Numbered from the stretch's first letter, positions 53,458-62,471 are shown. The stretch is DNA of 64,000 nucleotides from an uncultured Lachnospiraceae bacterium (GCA_934294885.1 CAKRAK010000006.1:33031-97030); one strand, 5' to 3'. Translations and numbers: made by a program. Notes: generated from the sequence alone by a model not told the origin.

Positions 53458-54195
53458 ATGGACAATTTTTTAAAACTTGGCGGTAAACGGGTTTTAGTAA
53501 CCGGGGCTTCATCTGGGATTGGAAAAGCAACTGCAATTGCCTTGAGTGAACAAGGCGCAAATGTAATCATTATCGGACGTCGGGAAAATGAATTAAATAA
53601 TACCTATCAACAACTGTATGGAGATGGGCATGTTATGATTGTTGCAGATTTAACGGAGTTTGATCGATATACAGAGATATTTAAGCTTGCGACTCAGCAA
53701 GGGAAATTAGATGGTTTAGTACATTGTGCAGGATTAGCAAAGCCTGTTCCTGCAAAAATGGTTTCTGAAAAATTGATAAAAGAGACATTTGACGTAAATT
53801 TTGTGGCGTTTATGGAATTAGTTAAACATTTTATTAAACGAAAGAATTCTGAAAGAGGAAGTATTGTTGCTGTATCTTCTTATTTGGCAAATAGGCCGCA
53901 TATGTGCATGAGTATATATGCAGCTTCAAAGGGTGCTTTAGATAGTGCGGTAAAGTCCCTGGCATATGAATTCCTGGACAAGAATTATCGTGTAAATACG
54001 GTGGTTCCAGGATGGGTGGAAACACCGATGGTAACAGATTCTGCCAAGGTGTATGAAACAAATGTTGTGGAAGAACCTTCGTTGGGGGTTGCACAGCCGT
54101 CGGATATTGCAAATGCAATTTTATTTTTAATAAGCGATGTTTCAAGATATGTAACCGGACGTAGTTATTATGTTGATGGAGGAAGGCTAACATAA
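53458..54195 (+). CDS. Short-chain reductase, FabG-like (2)
   Basis: A 245-residue SDR with an intact NAD(P) motif (VTGASSGIGKATA), Ser in VSSYLAN and YAASK as the active site, and a YVTGRSYYVDGG tail. It is a likely 3-oxoacyl-ACP reductase. AAGGAG precedes the ATG. Two active reductases and one dead reductase domain are therefore in the cluster. Confidence 0.88.
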   Translation: MDNFLKLGGKRVLVTGASSGIGKATAIALSEQGANVIIIGRRENELNNTYQQLYGDGHVMIVADLTEFDRYTEIFKLATQQGKLDGLVHCAGLAKPVPAKMVSEKLIKETFDVNFVAFMELVKHFIKRKNSERGSIVAVSSYLANRPHMCMSIYAASKGALDSAVKSLAYEFLDKNYRVNTVVPGWVETPMVTDSAKVYETNVVEEPSLGVAQPSDIANAILFLISDVSRYVTGRSYYVDGGRLT

Positions 54196-54207
54196 GATAG
54201 GGGAAAT

Positions 54208-55014
54208 ATGAATATTCAGGAAGTAAAAATTGTTATAACCGATTTAAAAAGAAAGTATGGAAAAATTTATTCTAATATTATTTGGACTGATCTTACCTTG
54301 CATGAAATCATTGAAATTTATGAAAATGAAAAGGGACTGGTTCTTGTGGTTGCTGAGGAGAATCGTAATAAGATTTTTTATGCGGCGACAGATATTTCAA
54401 TATTAAAAGAATTATTAATGCAAATTCAGAGAACAGCAGTTTTGGAGTATCACTACAAGGACATAAATGATATGGATGATGTGTTCCTTATGGCCGGATT
54501 AATTCATTACGCAAATTATATTCGAGTAACCTCAACCTATTTGGAAAAACCATGTTGGGGAGGATCGAAACGACAAGATATGTTAAATGAATTATATAAC
54601 CCGGATTGTGGGGAATATCCCGTTCTTGAAGATGTGGAGGAGTTAGATCAATTAACAAGAACAAGCTTTGATCCTCTAATTGATGATGTTTTTTCTTTAG
54701 AAGAATGGAAAAATATTATACAGAATAAAGAATGCTTTGTAATAAAAGAAAATGGAAAAATAGTTACTTATTATGTGTGGCGGAGGGAAGGAAAAAAATT
54801 ATATAGTAATATGTCATTGAATCTTGGACCTGCCAACTATATGTATAATTTGGAACGAAGGGTATTTGAAACAATGTGGAATGAAGGCATTCGAACGTTT
54901 TATGCATGGTATAATGAAGAAAATACCCGGGCTATAAAGCGAGGTATTTTTCCGGAATGTGCAAAAAATAACTGTATACATGATGCTATTTATATAAATA
55001 AAAAGAGTGAATAA
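54208..55014 (+). CDS. GNAT-like protein 2
   Basis: A 268-residue protein. The C-terminal half (FVIKENGKIVTYYVWRREG, then NLERRVFETMWNEGIRTFYA) resembles the FR47/GNAT acetyltransferase fold, while the first half is unassigned. It lies between a reductase and an ACP, so transfer of an ACP-bound acyl group to an amine is a fair guess. Confidence 0.5.
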   Translation: MNIQEVKIVITDLKRKYGKIYSNIIWTDLTLHEIIEIYENEKGLVLVVAEENRNKIFYAATDISILKELLMQIQRTAVLEYHYKDINDMDDVFLMAGLIHYANYIRVTSTYLEKPCWGGSKRQDMLNELYNPDCGEYPVLEDVEELDQLTRTSFDPLIDDVFSLEEWKNIIQNKECFVIKENGKIVTYYVWRREGKKLYSNMSLNLGPANYMYNLERRVFETMWNEGIRTFYAWYNEENTRAIKRGIFPECAKNNCIHDAIYINKKSE

Positions 55015-55032
55015 GAGAAAAGAGGGTTTAAG

Positions 55033-55251
55033 ATGAGTAACGAACAAAAAATTGAACTTCTAGAGGATATGATGGAAGTAGATGGAGGTAGTTTGGCAGG
55101 GGACATGTTGTTGGAAGATATTGACGAATACGATTCATTTTTTAAGTTATATCTTGTAACCTATGTGAAAAAAGAAATGGGGCAGAAATTAACCGTAGAG
55201 GAAATTGCCCAATTTAAAACAGTGCAGGATATTTGTGATTATTTAAATTGA
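55033..55251 (+). CDS. Acyl carrier protein 3
   Basis: A 72-residue carrier with Ser35 in DEYDSFFKLYL. It sits directly before the adenylating enzyme, which would be the natural loader of its phosphopantetheine arm. Confidence 0.85.
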   Translation: MSNEQKIELLEDMMEVDGGSLAGDMLLEDIDEYDSFFKLYLVTYVKKEMGQKLTVEEIAQFKTVQDICDYLN

Positions 55252-55303
55252 TATATAATTGACTCTGATAAGATTATATATGAAATGTAAGGAGAGGATA
55301 TAG

Positions 55304-56827
55304 TTGAGAAATTCTGTTTTATGCTATTTAGAGGAAAGTGTTGATAAATTTCCTCAAAAGATTGCACTTACTGATGCACAAGGAGATTATACTTTTACAC
55401 AGTGGAAATCCATGGCGCTTTGTATTGCAAATGCTATTATTGAAAAGAAAATGGGGAATAAGATTCCGATATTGGTGTACTTGCCGAAATCGGCAATGAC
55501 GTTAATTTCTTTTGCGGGTGTTTTGTATAGTGGTAACTATTATACACCCACAGATGTGAAATTTCCCTTTGAAAAGGTCAATTCCATTATAAAATGCCTC
55601 CATCCTGAAATAATCGTAACTGATAAAAAGCATGGTAAATTCTTGAGCGATAATGGAATAGATGAGAAACGGTTTGTTTATGTAGATGAACTGGATTTTT
55701 CTATTACATACAAGAATGCACAATTGTTAAATAGTCAGATTATTGACACAGATTTGGCATATGTGTTCTTTACTTCCGGTTCTACCGGCGTCCCAAAGGG
55801 CGTTGCTATTAGACATAAAAGTATTATGGATTACATTGATTGGGCTGGTGAAAAATTCTCGATTGATAGTGATACTAGAATTGCCAATCAGGCACCGTTT
55901 TATTTTGATAATTCAATTTTGGATATCTATTTATGTATGAGTAAGGGAGCACATTTATTTGTTACTCCTGAGATGTATTTTGCATTTACTGCAAAATTGC
56001 TGGAATTTATCCGAGACAATCAGATTAATTTCATTTTTTGGGTACCATCGGCATTAATTAATGTTGCAAATAGCAAATTGTTAGAGCAAATTGATTGTAG
56101 CTGCATAAAAAAGGTTTTATTCTGTGGTGAGGTAATGCCGAATAGACATTTAAATTATTGGAGAAAGGAATTACCGGATGTTCTATATGCAAATCTTTAT
56201 GGACCGACTGAAATCACAGATGTTTGTTCGTATTATATAGTTAATCGAACATTTGATGATGATGAACCTCTGCCAATAGGTTTTGCATGTGAAAATACGC
56301 AAATTATGTTGTTAAATGATGAGAATATGCTTATTACAAGTCCGGAAGAAATGGGAGAATTGTGTGTTCGTGGGACAAGTTTATCGGCAGGATATTACAA
56401 TAATCCCGAAAAAACGGCTGAGGAATTTGTTCAAAATCCTTTAAATTCACATTATGAAGAAAAAATTTACAGGACAGGAGATTTGGCACATTATAATCAA
56501 TATGGTGAAATTATGTTTGATGGAAGAAAAGATTTTCAGATTAAACATATGGGATATCGTATTGAATTGGGAGAGATTGAGACAGCACTTTTAAGTATGG
56601 ATGCAGTATATAATGCATGTTGTATTTATGATACAAAGAATAGTAAAATAGTAGCATTTTGTAAAACGGATCAAGTGATTACAGAAGTAGCGATTCGGAA
56701 GTGCTTAGGTGGAATCTTACCTAAATATATGATTCCGTCTCAATATGTTCTATTGGAGGAGCTGCCATATAACGACAACGGTAAAATAGATCGTAAGGAA
56801 TTAAAGAAAAAATATATAGATGAATAA
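55304..56827 (+). CDS. Adenylation enzyme (amino acid or acyl AMP-ligase)
   Basis: A 507-residue stand-alone ANL enzyme that activates a carboxylic acid as AMP ester and loads a carrier thiol. Core motifs are A3 FFTSGSTGVPKG (about 153-164), A4 FYFDNS (about 198), A5 YGPTEI (about 298), A7 YRTGDLAHY (about 388), A8 KHMGYRIELGEIE and A10 NDNGKIDRKEL (about 490). The Asp of A4 fits binding of an alpha-amino group, so an amino acid is the favoured substrate, as in DltA and NRPS A domains. It starts with TTG, supported by AAGGAGAGG. Confidence 0.88.
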   Translation: MRNSVLCYLEESVDKFPQKIALTDAQGDYTFTQWKSMALCIANAIIEKKMGNKIPILVYLPKSAMTLISFAGVLYSGNYYTPTDVKFPFEKVNSIIKCLHPEIIVTDKKHGKFLSDNGIDEKRFVYVDELDFSITYKNAQLLNSQIIDTDLAYVFFTSGSTGVPKGVAIRHKSIMDYIDWAGEKFSIDSDTRIANQAPFYFDNSILDIYLCMSKGAHLFVTPEMYFAFTAKLLEFIRDNQINFIFWVPSALINVANSKLLEQIDCSCIKKVLFCGEVMPNRHLNYWRKELPDVLYANLYGPTEITDVCSYYIVNRTFDDDEPLPIGFACENTQIMLLNDENMLITSPEEMGELCVRGTSLSAGYYNNPEKTAEEFVQNPLNSHYEEKIYRTGDLAHYNQYGEIMFDGRKDFQIKHMGYRIELGEIETALLSMDAVYNACCIYDTKNSKIVAFCKTDQVITEVAIRKCLGGILPKYMIPSQYVLLEELPYNDNGKIDRKELKKKYIDE

Positions 56828-56865
56828 ATAGATGACTTTGTTTATAGTATGACAGGAGGATTAAA

Positions 56866-57096
56866 ATGGATAAAATATTAGATATATTAAATGAAATACA
56901 TCCAGAATTTAATTATGAAAATAGTAGTGATTTTATTGAAGATGCTTTACTAGATTCTTATGATGTAATTGAATTAGTTGCTCGTCTTGAAGAAGTATAT
57001 GAAATACAGATAGATGGTATGGATATTCTTCCAGAATATTTTTGTGACTTGGAGGCAATCAAACGGATTATAGTTAAAAATGGTGGAAGCGTATGA
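56866..57096 (+). CDS. Acyl carrier protein 4 (second subfamily)
   Basis: A 76-residue carrier with Ser31 in DALLDSYDVIELV. Its form (HPEFNYENSSDFIEDALLDS) pairs it with carrier 5 and not with carriers 1-3. Its stop overlaps the next ATG. Confidence 0.85.
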   Translation: MDKILDILNEIHPEFNYENSSDFIEDALLDSYDVIELVARLEEVYEIQIDGMDILPEYFCDLEAIKRIIVKNGGSV

Positions 57097-58037
57097 AAGC
57101 AAAGTGGAGCGGAAAGAGGATAGCTGGCATTTTATCAATTTTAGATTCAGATAAAAAACGTGCTGTTTCTGAAATGCATGTTTATGCAGCTAAAGTCTTG
57201 CTTTCGAAGAAAATGATTCAAAAAAGCGAAATAGGTGCAATTGTCGTTATAACTTTAACACCAGATTATTATTTGCCTCAAGTCAGTATGATTTTGCATG
57301 ATGAGCTTAACTTGAGTGAAGACGTTATTTGTGTCGATATTGCACAAGGTGGAACAGGTTATATTGTTGGTTTGACACAGGCATTTATGTTATTGGAACA
57401 TATCAAGGATAAAAAGGTTCTTTTGTTTACTGGGGATATAATGAATTGTTCTAGTCAGAATGCGTCAAGAGTGTTTACGGTTTCTGTCATTGAGAACAAT
57501 AATTCTTATGGTAAGATTTACTGCAAAATAGACTCAGATATGGAAAGTTCTAAAAAGATGATCCTTCCTTGTGGAGGGTTTCGCCATCCCGTATTTCATG
57601 ACAATGATGCTTATATTGCAATGCAAAATGGTCAGATTGGTAATGGGTTAGAATTGCAGATAGATACGGAAGCGTTCGAAAAATATTTTCTTGTGCAGGA
57701 ACCTATATTGTTTAAGACTCTACTTCAAGATAGTCGATTTAGTATAGAAGATATTAAAAAAATTTTTTTTCAATTACCATTTAAATCTAACGCACATTTT
57801 ATATTAGATTGTATTAATCTTAATAAAGAAACTGTGAAATATGAGCAAACAGAAACGGTAGACAATATAAGTGCTTCTGCAATACCACGAATTATTTGTA
57901 AAGAGATGCAGGAATCTTTTTCGAGTGAAAAGGAATACTGTTTATTAATGAGCTGTGGGTCTGGATTTAGTCTGGCTGGGCTAATTATGGAGATTGGTTG
58001 TATGGATTTTTGTGAAGTGATAGAAACAATAATCTGA
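57093..58037 (+). CDS. Catalytically dead FabH-like protein
   Basis: A 314-residue member of the KAS III fold. At the nucleophile position the sequence reads DIAQGGTGY (Gly87) where relatives have CTG or CSG, and the His segment reads FFQLPFKSN in place of FHQPN. The N-terminal segment around MGYGKR is also missing. The open frame is intact and translated from an ATGA overlap with carrier 4, so it is likely kept for a role other than condensation, such as a chain-length or partner subunit of the next ketosynthase. Confidence 0.82.
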   Translation: MKAKWSGKRIAGILSILDSDKKRAVSEMHVYAAKVLLSKKMIQKSEIGAIVVITLTPDYYLPQVSMILHDELNLSEDVICVDIAQGGTGYIVGLTQAFMLLEHIKDKKVLLFTGDIMNCSSQNASRVFTVSVIENNNSYGKIYCKIDSDMESSKKMILPCGGFRHPVFHDNDAYIAMQNGQIGNGLELQIDTEAFEKYFLVQEPILFKTLLQDSRFSIEDIKKIFFQLPFKSNAHFILDCINLNKETVKYEQTETVDNISASAIPRIICKEMQESFSSEKEYCLLMSCGSGFSLAGLIMEIGCMDFCEVIETII

Positions 58038-58045
58038 GGTGTGTT

Positions 58046-59074
58046 ATGAATACGTTTTTTTATGATAAAAGGATAAGTGGGGTATTGGGTATTTTGCCTG
58101 AAACCGTAAAATATTACGAAGACGAATTAATTGATGGGTTTAGTAAACGAAATCAAATGATTAAAAAAAATATGGGTTATGGAAAAAGATATCATGCAAA
58201 ACCGACTACTACTACTGCTGATTTATGTATGAGTGGATTGCAGTATTTGTTCGATAAAAAATTAATCGACAAAGAGGATGTTTCTGCTATTATTGTGGCA
58301 ACTTTTACCCCCGATTATTTTGTGCCACAAATATCGACATTGATTCATCAGGGCTTTGGATTTTCAAGTGATGTATTTAATTTGGATATATGGGCTGGTT
58401 GTAGCGGGTATGTGGAAGGATTATTGCAGGCATTTTTGTTTTTAGAAACCAATCCTCAAAAAAAAGTATTATTGTTTACTGGAGATGTTATAAATCGAAT
58501 GGAAGAAACCATTTACAAATATGAAGAACCATATTATGGTGGTGATGGGGCGAGTATTTCCATTGTTGAAAATTCACCATCACAAAAAATTCCATTTTTG
58601 TTGATGTGTGATGGAAAAGGGAAAGATTTGATTACATTTCAACAGGGAGCATTTGCAGATATTTATCATCAAAAATTAGTTAGTACTGTACAGAACAATC
58701 CAATGGAATCATTTCGATATTTTCAAGAAAAAGTACCAAACCTTATAGAACGATTGTTAGAGTATGGTTCTATTAAGAAAGAAGATATTGATCATTATTT
58801 TCTGATTCACGCAAACAAATTGGCAGTGTTGAAAATGGCAGATCGACTGCAGATAAGCAGAGAAGCGGTATCTTCTGATATAGTAGAAAAATATGGCGAT
58901 ATAAGTGCTTCTCTTAATCCAGTTTCCATTATTGACTATTATGGAGAAAAAATGCTGAAAAAACAAACCCAAAAAGTGGTTTTATGCGGATATGGGGCTG
59001 GTGCCAGATGGGGAGCCACCGTTATGGATATTGGAAATATGAATTTTTGTGAAAATTATTATACGGATTTATAA
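58046..59074 (+). CDS. FabH-like ketosynthase 4
   Basis: A 342-residue KAS III-like enzyme with Cys119 (DIWAGCSGY) and His in FLIHANK. The Asn position reads YGDISAS, so Asp replaces Asn. It shares the end NMNFCE with its two neighbours (CMDFCE, NMDFCE), which marks them as one subfamily. GAGGTG precedes the ATG. Confidence 0.85.
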   Translation: MNTFFYDKRISGVLGILPETVKYYEDELIDGFSKRNQMIKKNMGYGKRYHAKPTTTTADLCMSGLQYLFDKKLIDKEDVSAIIVATFTPDYFVPQISTLIHQGFGFSSDVFNLDIWAGCSGYVEGLLQAFLFLETNPQKKVLLFTGDVINRMEETIYKYEEPYYGGDGASISIVENSPSQKIPFLLMCDGKGKDLITFQQGAFADIYHQKLVSTVQNNPMESFRYFQEKVPNLIERLLEYGSIKKEDIDHYFLIHANKLAVLKMADRLQISREAVSSDIVEKYGDISASLNPVSIIDYYGEKMLKKQTQKVVLCGYGAGARWGATVMDIGNMNFCENYYTDL

Positions 59075-59085
59075 GGAGAATAAGA

Positions 59086-59316
59086 ATGGAACAAATTAAA
59101 GAGTTATTGATGACAATAAGACCAGAATTTAATTTTGAAACAAGTGATAATTATATTGAAGATGGATATTTGGATTCATTTGATATAGCAACTTTGATAT
59201 CAGCATTAGAGGAAACATATGGAATTGTAATTGATGCACTAGAAATAGTGCCGGAAAATTTTTATAACACTGCAACGATTATCAATCTTGTGAGGAAAAG
59301 TGGAGGAGAGGTCTGA
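59086..59316 (+). CDS. Acyl carrier protein 5 (second subfamily)
   Basis: A 76-residue carrier with Ser31 in DGYLDSFDIATLI. It is close to carrier 4 and lies two bases before the last ketosynthase. Confidence 0.87.
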   Translation: MEQIKELLMTIRPEFNFETSDNYIEDGYLDSFDIATLISALEETYGIVIDALEIVPENFYNTATIINLVRKSGGEV

Positions 59317-59318
59317 TT

Positions 59319-60383
59319 ATGCAGTTTGTGTTCAAGGGAAAAAAAATAACTGGTATGTTGGGGGTTTTGCCAGAAAATGAGTATTTGTTTGAAGATGAAA
59401 CTCGTAATTTTTCATCAAGTCATGCAAGGCGATTGAAAAAGATAATGGGATATGGAAAGCGAAGAAGAGTGAAAAAAGATACAACTACCTCTGATTTGTG
59501 TATCTTTGGTATGAATTACCTTTTAGAGAATGATTTGATAAAGAAAGAAGATGTAGGTGCGATTATTGTCAGTACAATGACTCCGGATTATTTTCTTCCA
59601 CATGTGAGCAACATTGTTCACGGAGAATGTGGATTTTCTGATGAAGTTGTATGTTTAGATATTCCTCAAGCCTGTACAGGTTTTTTACTGGGCTTACTTC
59701 AGGCATTCATGTTGCTGGATCATATGAAGGACAAAAAAATAGTTGTATTTACAGCCGATGTATTGAATCGCAAAATATACGATGAAGAAGTTTTTACGGA
59801 GCCACCATTTGGAGGGGATGCAGCTACAGTTACAATTGTCGAAAATGATGGGGCAGCTGAAGATATCTATTTTGACATTCGAATGGATGGAAAGGACAGA
59901 AATTGTTTGATTATGCCAACGGGTGGATTTCGTATGCCATGGACCGAGTCTGATGAAAAGGTAGATATTGGTGATGGCATTTTAAGGGATGCAAATCGAT
60001 TAAATATGGATGGCTCGACTGTATTTAATTTTGTACAACAGAAGATACCTCCTTTAATTGATGATTTAATGAAATTTGCAAATAAGTCAAAGGAAGATAT
60101 GGATTGGTTTTTATTCCATCAGCCTAATAAATTTATGCTTCAAAAACTTGCAGAAAAATTAGGCGTTCCATATGAAAAAATGTTTATGAATATTGTTGAA
60201 GAATATGGAAATTCCAGTGGTTCTGTAATTGGAATTAATATTGTTCATAATTTGGGCTCCAAGCTTGAAGATGATTTGTATGAGTGCTGTTTATCCGCTT
60301 TTGGTGGAGGGTTGTCATGGGGAGCCCTGGTAATGCAGCTTGGAAACATGGATTTTTGTGAGATGATAGAAAGTAATCTATAA
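59319..60383 (+). CDS. FabH-like ketosynthase 5
   Basis: A 354-residue KAS III-like enzyme with an intact triad: Cys119 (DIPQACTGF), His in FLFHQPNK and Asn in YGNSSGS. It ends in LGNMDFCEMIESNL. It is the best candidate for the working condensing enzyme of the second carrier/synthase set. Confidence 0.87.
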   Translation: MQFVFKGKKITGMLGVLPENEYLFEDETRNFSSSHARRLKKIMGYGKRRRVKKDTTTSDLCIFGMNYLLENDLIKKEDVGAIIVSTMTPDYFLPHVSNIVHGECGFSDEVVCLDIPQACTGFLLGLLQAFMLLDHMKDKKIVVFTADVLNRKIYDEEVFTEPPFGGDAATVTIVENDGAAEDIYFDIRMDGKDRNCLIMPTGGFRMPWTESDEKVDIGDGILRDANRLNMDGSTVFNFVQQKIPPLIDDLMKFANKSKEDMDWFLFHQPNKFMLQKLAEKLGVPYEKMFMNIVEEYGNSSGSVIGINIVHNLGSKLEDDLYECCLSAFGGGLSWGALVMQLGNMDFCEMIESNL

Positions 60384-60440
60384 AACCATTCTAATTAATG
60401 TAGTGAGAGTGTGTAAAGTTTTATTTTGGGAGAATGAAAA

Positions 60441-61292
60441 TTGAAATATAAAAAAGTAGTTGTAATCGGTTCTAATACAATTGCTGTTGAATGTGTAAGG
60501 ATTTTATTTAAGGAATATCGTATTGAAGATTTGGCTGTAATAGAAAATAATGAGGATAATAATTTATCTATGTTAAAGTATATCTGTGTGAAAAAAGATA
60601 TTTACTATCAATGTGCAAAAGATAAAGCGGATATGGATGATTTGTTAATGAAATTAGACAGTTTGGAGCAAATGCTTATTATTAGTGCCAATAATAACTA
60701 TATCTTTAAAAAGGAGACGATTGACAAACATACAATTATTAATTTTCATTATTCGTATCTACCCGATTATCGGGGAAGAAATATTCCTTCGTGGGTTATA
60801 TATAATCAGGAACCTTATACCGGTGTGACGTGGCATTTTGTAAATTCCTGTATTGATGATGGATCAATAATCAGACAGGAAAAATTTGAACTTCTGCCAG
60901 ATGATCGGGCCTTTGATGTGGTCAAGCGGGGTATGAAATTAGGTGTGGAATTATTTAAACAGTTTATTGGAGATTTGCTGGATGGGAAAATGATAGAAAC
61001 GAAGGCAAATAAGGGTGAGCAGGTTAGAACTTATCTGTCTAAATCCATACCGGATTCCGGTGTACTTAATTTAGAATCGGATGGCAGACAAATATATGCA
61101 ACCCTACGGGCGTTTGATTATAATAATATATCTATTTTCCCAAGGTTATTGGTTGAGTGGAAAGGAAAGAGATATATTGTAAAAGGATATTCTGCAAGGC
61201 AGGGTAATATAAGCAAAATTGATAAGATATATAAAGAAGGAAATAAACTGATCATAGAAAAGAAAAGTTGGCTCATACAGATTGAGCTGTAG
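60441..61292 (+). CDS. Formyltransferase-fold enzyme
   Basis: A 283-residue protein of the methionyl-tRNA or sugar formyltransferase fold. The catalytic triad is visible as Asn101 and His103 (NFHYSYLPDYRGRNIP) and Asp139/140 (CIDDGSII). A C-terminal OB-like part follows (YATLRAFDYNN, then RLLVEWKGKRYIVKGY). In this setting a sugar amine or carrier-bound amine is a more likely target than tRNA. It uses TTG as start, with GGGAG nine bases upstream. It precedes the deacetylase gene closely. Confidence 0.82.
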   Translation: MKYKKVVVIGSNTIAVECVRILFKEYRIEDLAVIENNEDNNLSMLKYICVKKDIYYQCAKDKADMDDLLMKLDSLEQMLIISANNNYIFKKETIDKHTIINFHYSYLPDYRGRNIPSWVIYNQEPYTGVTWHFVNSCIDDGSIIRQEKFELLPDDRAFDVVKRGMKLGVELFKQFIGDLLDGKMIETKANKGEQVRTYLSKSIPDSGVLNLESDGRQIYATLRAFDYNNISIFPRLLVEWKGKRYIVKGYSARQGNISKIDKIYKEGNKLIIEKKSWLIQIEL

Positions 61293-61323
61293 AGATAATT
61301 ACAGATATCAGGAGACTCCCATC

Positions 61324-62295
61324 ATGAAACACTTATCCATCGTAATGTACCATTACGTCCGACCAATTAAAAACAGCCAATATCCCAATATCAAGGGGCT
61401 GGAACTGGAATTATTCAAACAGCAATTGGATTTTTTTAAGGCAAATTTTTCTGTTGTAACAATGGAGGAGGTAATTGACTCTTTGTCCGGAAAATGTACC
61501 CTCCCGGATAATGCGGTTCTTTTAACCTTTGATGACGGATACATGGATCATTATCAGCATGTGTTTCCATTGTTAAAACAGTATAATATGCAGGGCTCAT
61601 TTTTTGTTCCGTCCGGTATACTAAAATATGAACAGGTTTTGGATGTCAATAAGATACATTTTATTCTTGCATGTATGCAGCTTGAGGAGTTGTTGCCAAA
61701 GGTTTATGCCATGCTGCGGGAATATCGGGATAAGGGGTATGAGATTGAATCGGATGATGTATTGTTTTCTAAATTGGCAGTGGCGAACCGGTGGGATTCC
61801 AAGGAAGTTATTTTTGTAAAACGACTGCTACAGTCCTATCTGGATGAAAGTCTTCGAGGGGAAATGGTAAACCGGTTGTTTGAGAAAGCTGTTGGAGTGC
61901 CGGAGCGGGAATTTTCCCATGAGCTTTACGTGAATTTAGACCAGATTAAAGAAATGAAGAATGCAGGAATGTATTTTGGATTACACGGAGAGCGGCATTA
62001 TTGGTTGAATCATTTACCGGTTGATAAGATGAAAGAGGATATTAATAACAGTCTGGAATATTTTCGGGATGTAATGGACATGGACTATCTTGCGATGAAT
62101 TATCCATACGGTGGTTATAATGAGGACGTGTTGGCGTATTGTAAATCCATTGGTTGTAAGCTTGGATTTTCCGTGGAAGCCAGACATGTGGATTTTGACC
62201 GGGATAATCCGTTGGCGGTGCCAAGATTAGATACCAATGATTTTCCACCGAAGAGTGAAAATTACAAAAATATGTATATCAGGCTTGATAAATAG
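61324..62295 (+). CDS. Polysaccharide deacetylase-family protein
   Basis: A 323-residue carbohydrate esterase 4 (NodB) protein. The first motif is TFDDG (68-72), the second HGERHYWL, followed by NYPYGGYN. It could remove an N-acetyl group to free an amine for re-acylation. No signal peptide is seen, so it acts inside the cell. A frame from 61282 overlaps the formyltransferase gene; AGGAG (61310-61314) supports the start at 61324. Codon use returns to that of the left half of the window here. Confidence 0.85.
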   Translation: MKHLSIVMYHYVRPIKNSQYPNIKGLELELFKQQLDFFKANFSVVTMEEVIDSLSGKCTLPDNAVLLTFDDGYMDHYQHVFPLLKQYNMQGSFFVPSGILKYEQVLDVNKIHFILACMQLEELLPKVYAMLREYRDKGYEIESDDVLFSKLAVANRWDSKEVIFVKRLLQSYLDESLRGEMVNRLFEKAVGVPEREFSHELYVNLDQIKEMKNAGMYFGLHGERHYWLNHLPVDKMKEDINNSLEYFRDVMDMDYLAMNYPYGGYNEDVLAYCKSIGCKLGFSVEARHVDFDRDNPLAVPRLDTNDFPPKSENYKNMYIRLDK

Positions 62296-62299
62296 CAAT

Positions 62300-62336
62300 A
62301 AAAACCATCGTTTTTTTAAAAAACGATGGTTTTTTC
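62300..62336 (+). terminator. Terminator ending the cluster
   Basis: AAAACCATCGTTTTTT pairs with AAAAAACGATGGTTTT and is followed by more T. It closes the run of plus-strand genes that began at 48347. Confidence 0.9.
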
Positions 62337-62377
62337 TCGAAAAAACATATATAAAAGTAAAAAAAAAAGGTGATTAC

Positions 62378-62443
62378 ATGAATGCTTATATTGCGAAAAA
62401 ATTACCAATTGAAAAAAAGCTGCCGTTATCAAAGCATATATAA
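62378..62443 (+). CDS. Tiny frame with good ribosome site, perhaps a gene remnant
   Basis: A 21-residue frame (YIAKKLPIEKKLPL in its middle) with AAAAGGTGAT directly upstream. The segment is like the start of Fic-family proteins, so it may be what is left of a deleted gene. It could also be chance. Confidence 0.25.
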   Translation: MNAYIAKKLPIEKKLPLSKHI

Positions 62444-62471
62444 TCTTTTTGTAGCAGGAGATGAATAGGTA

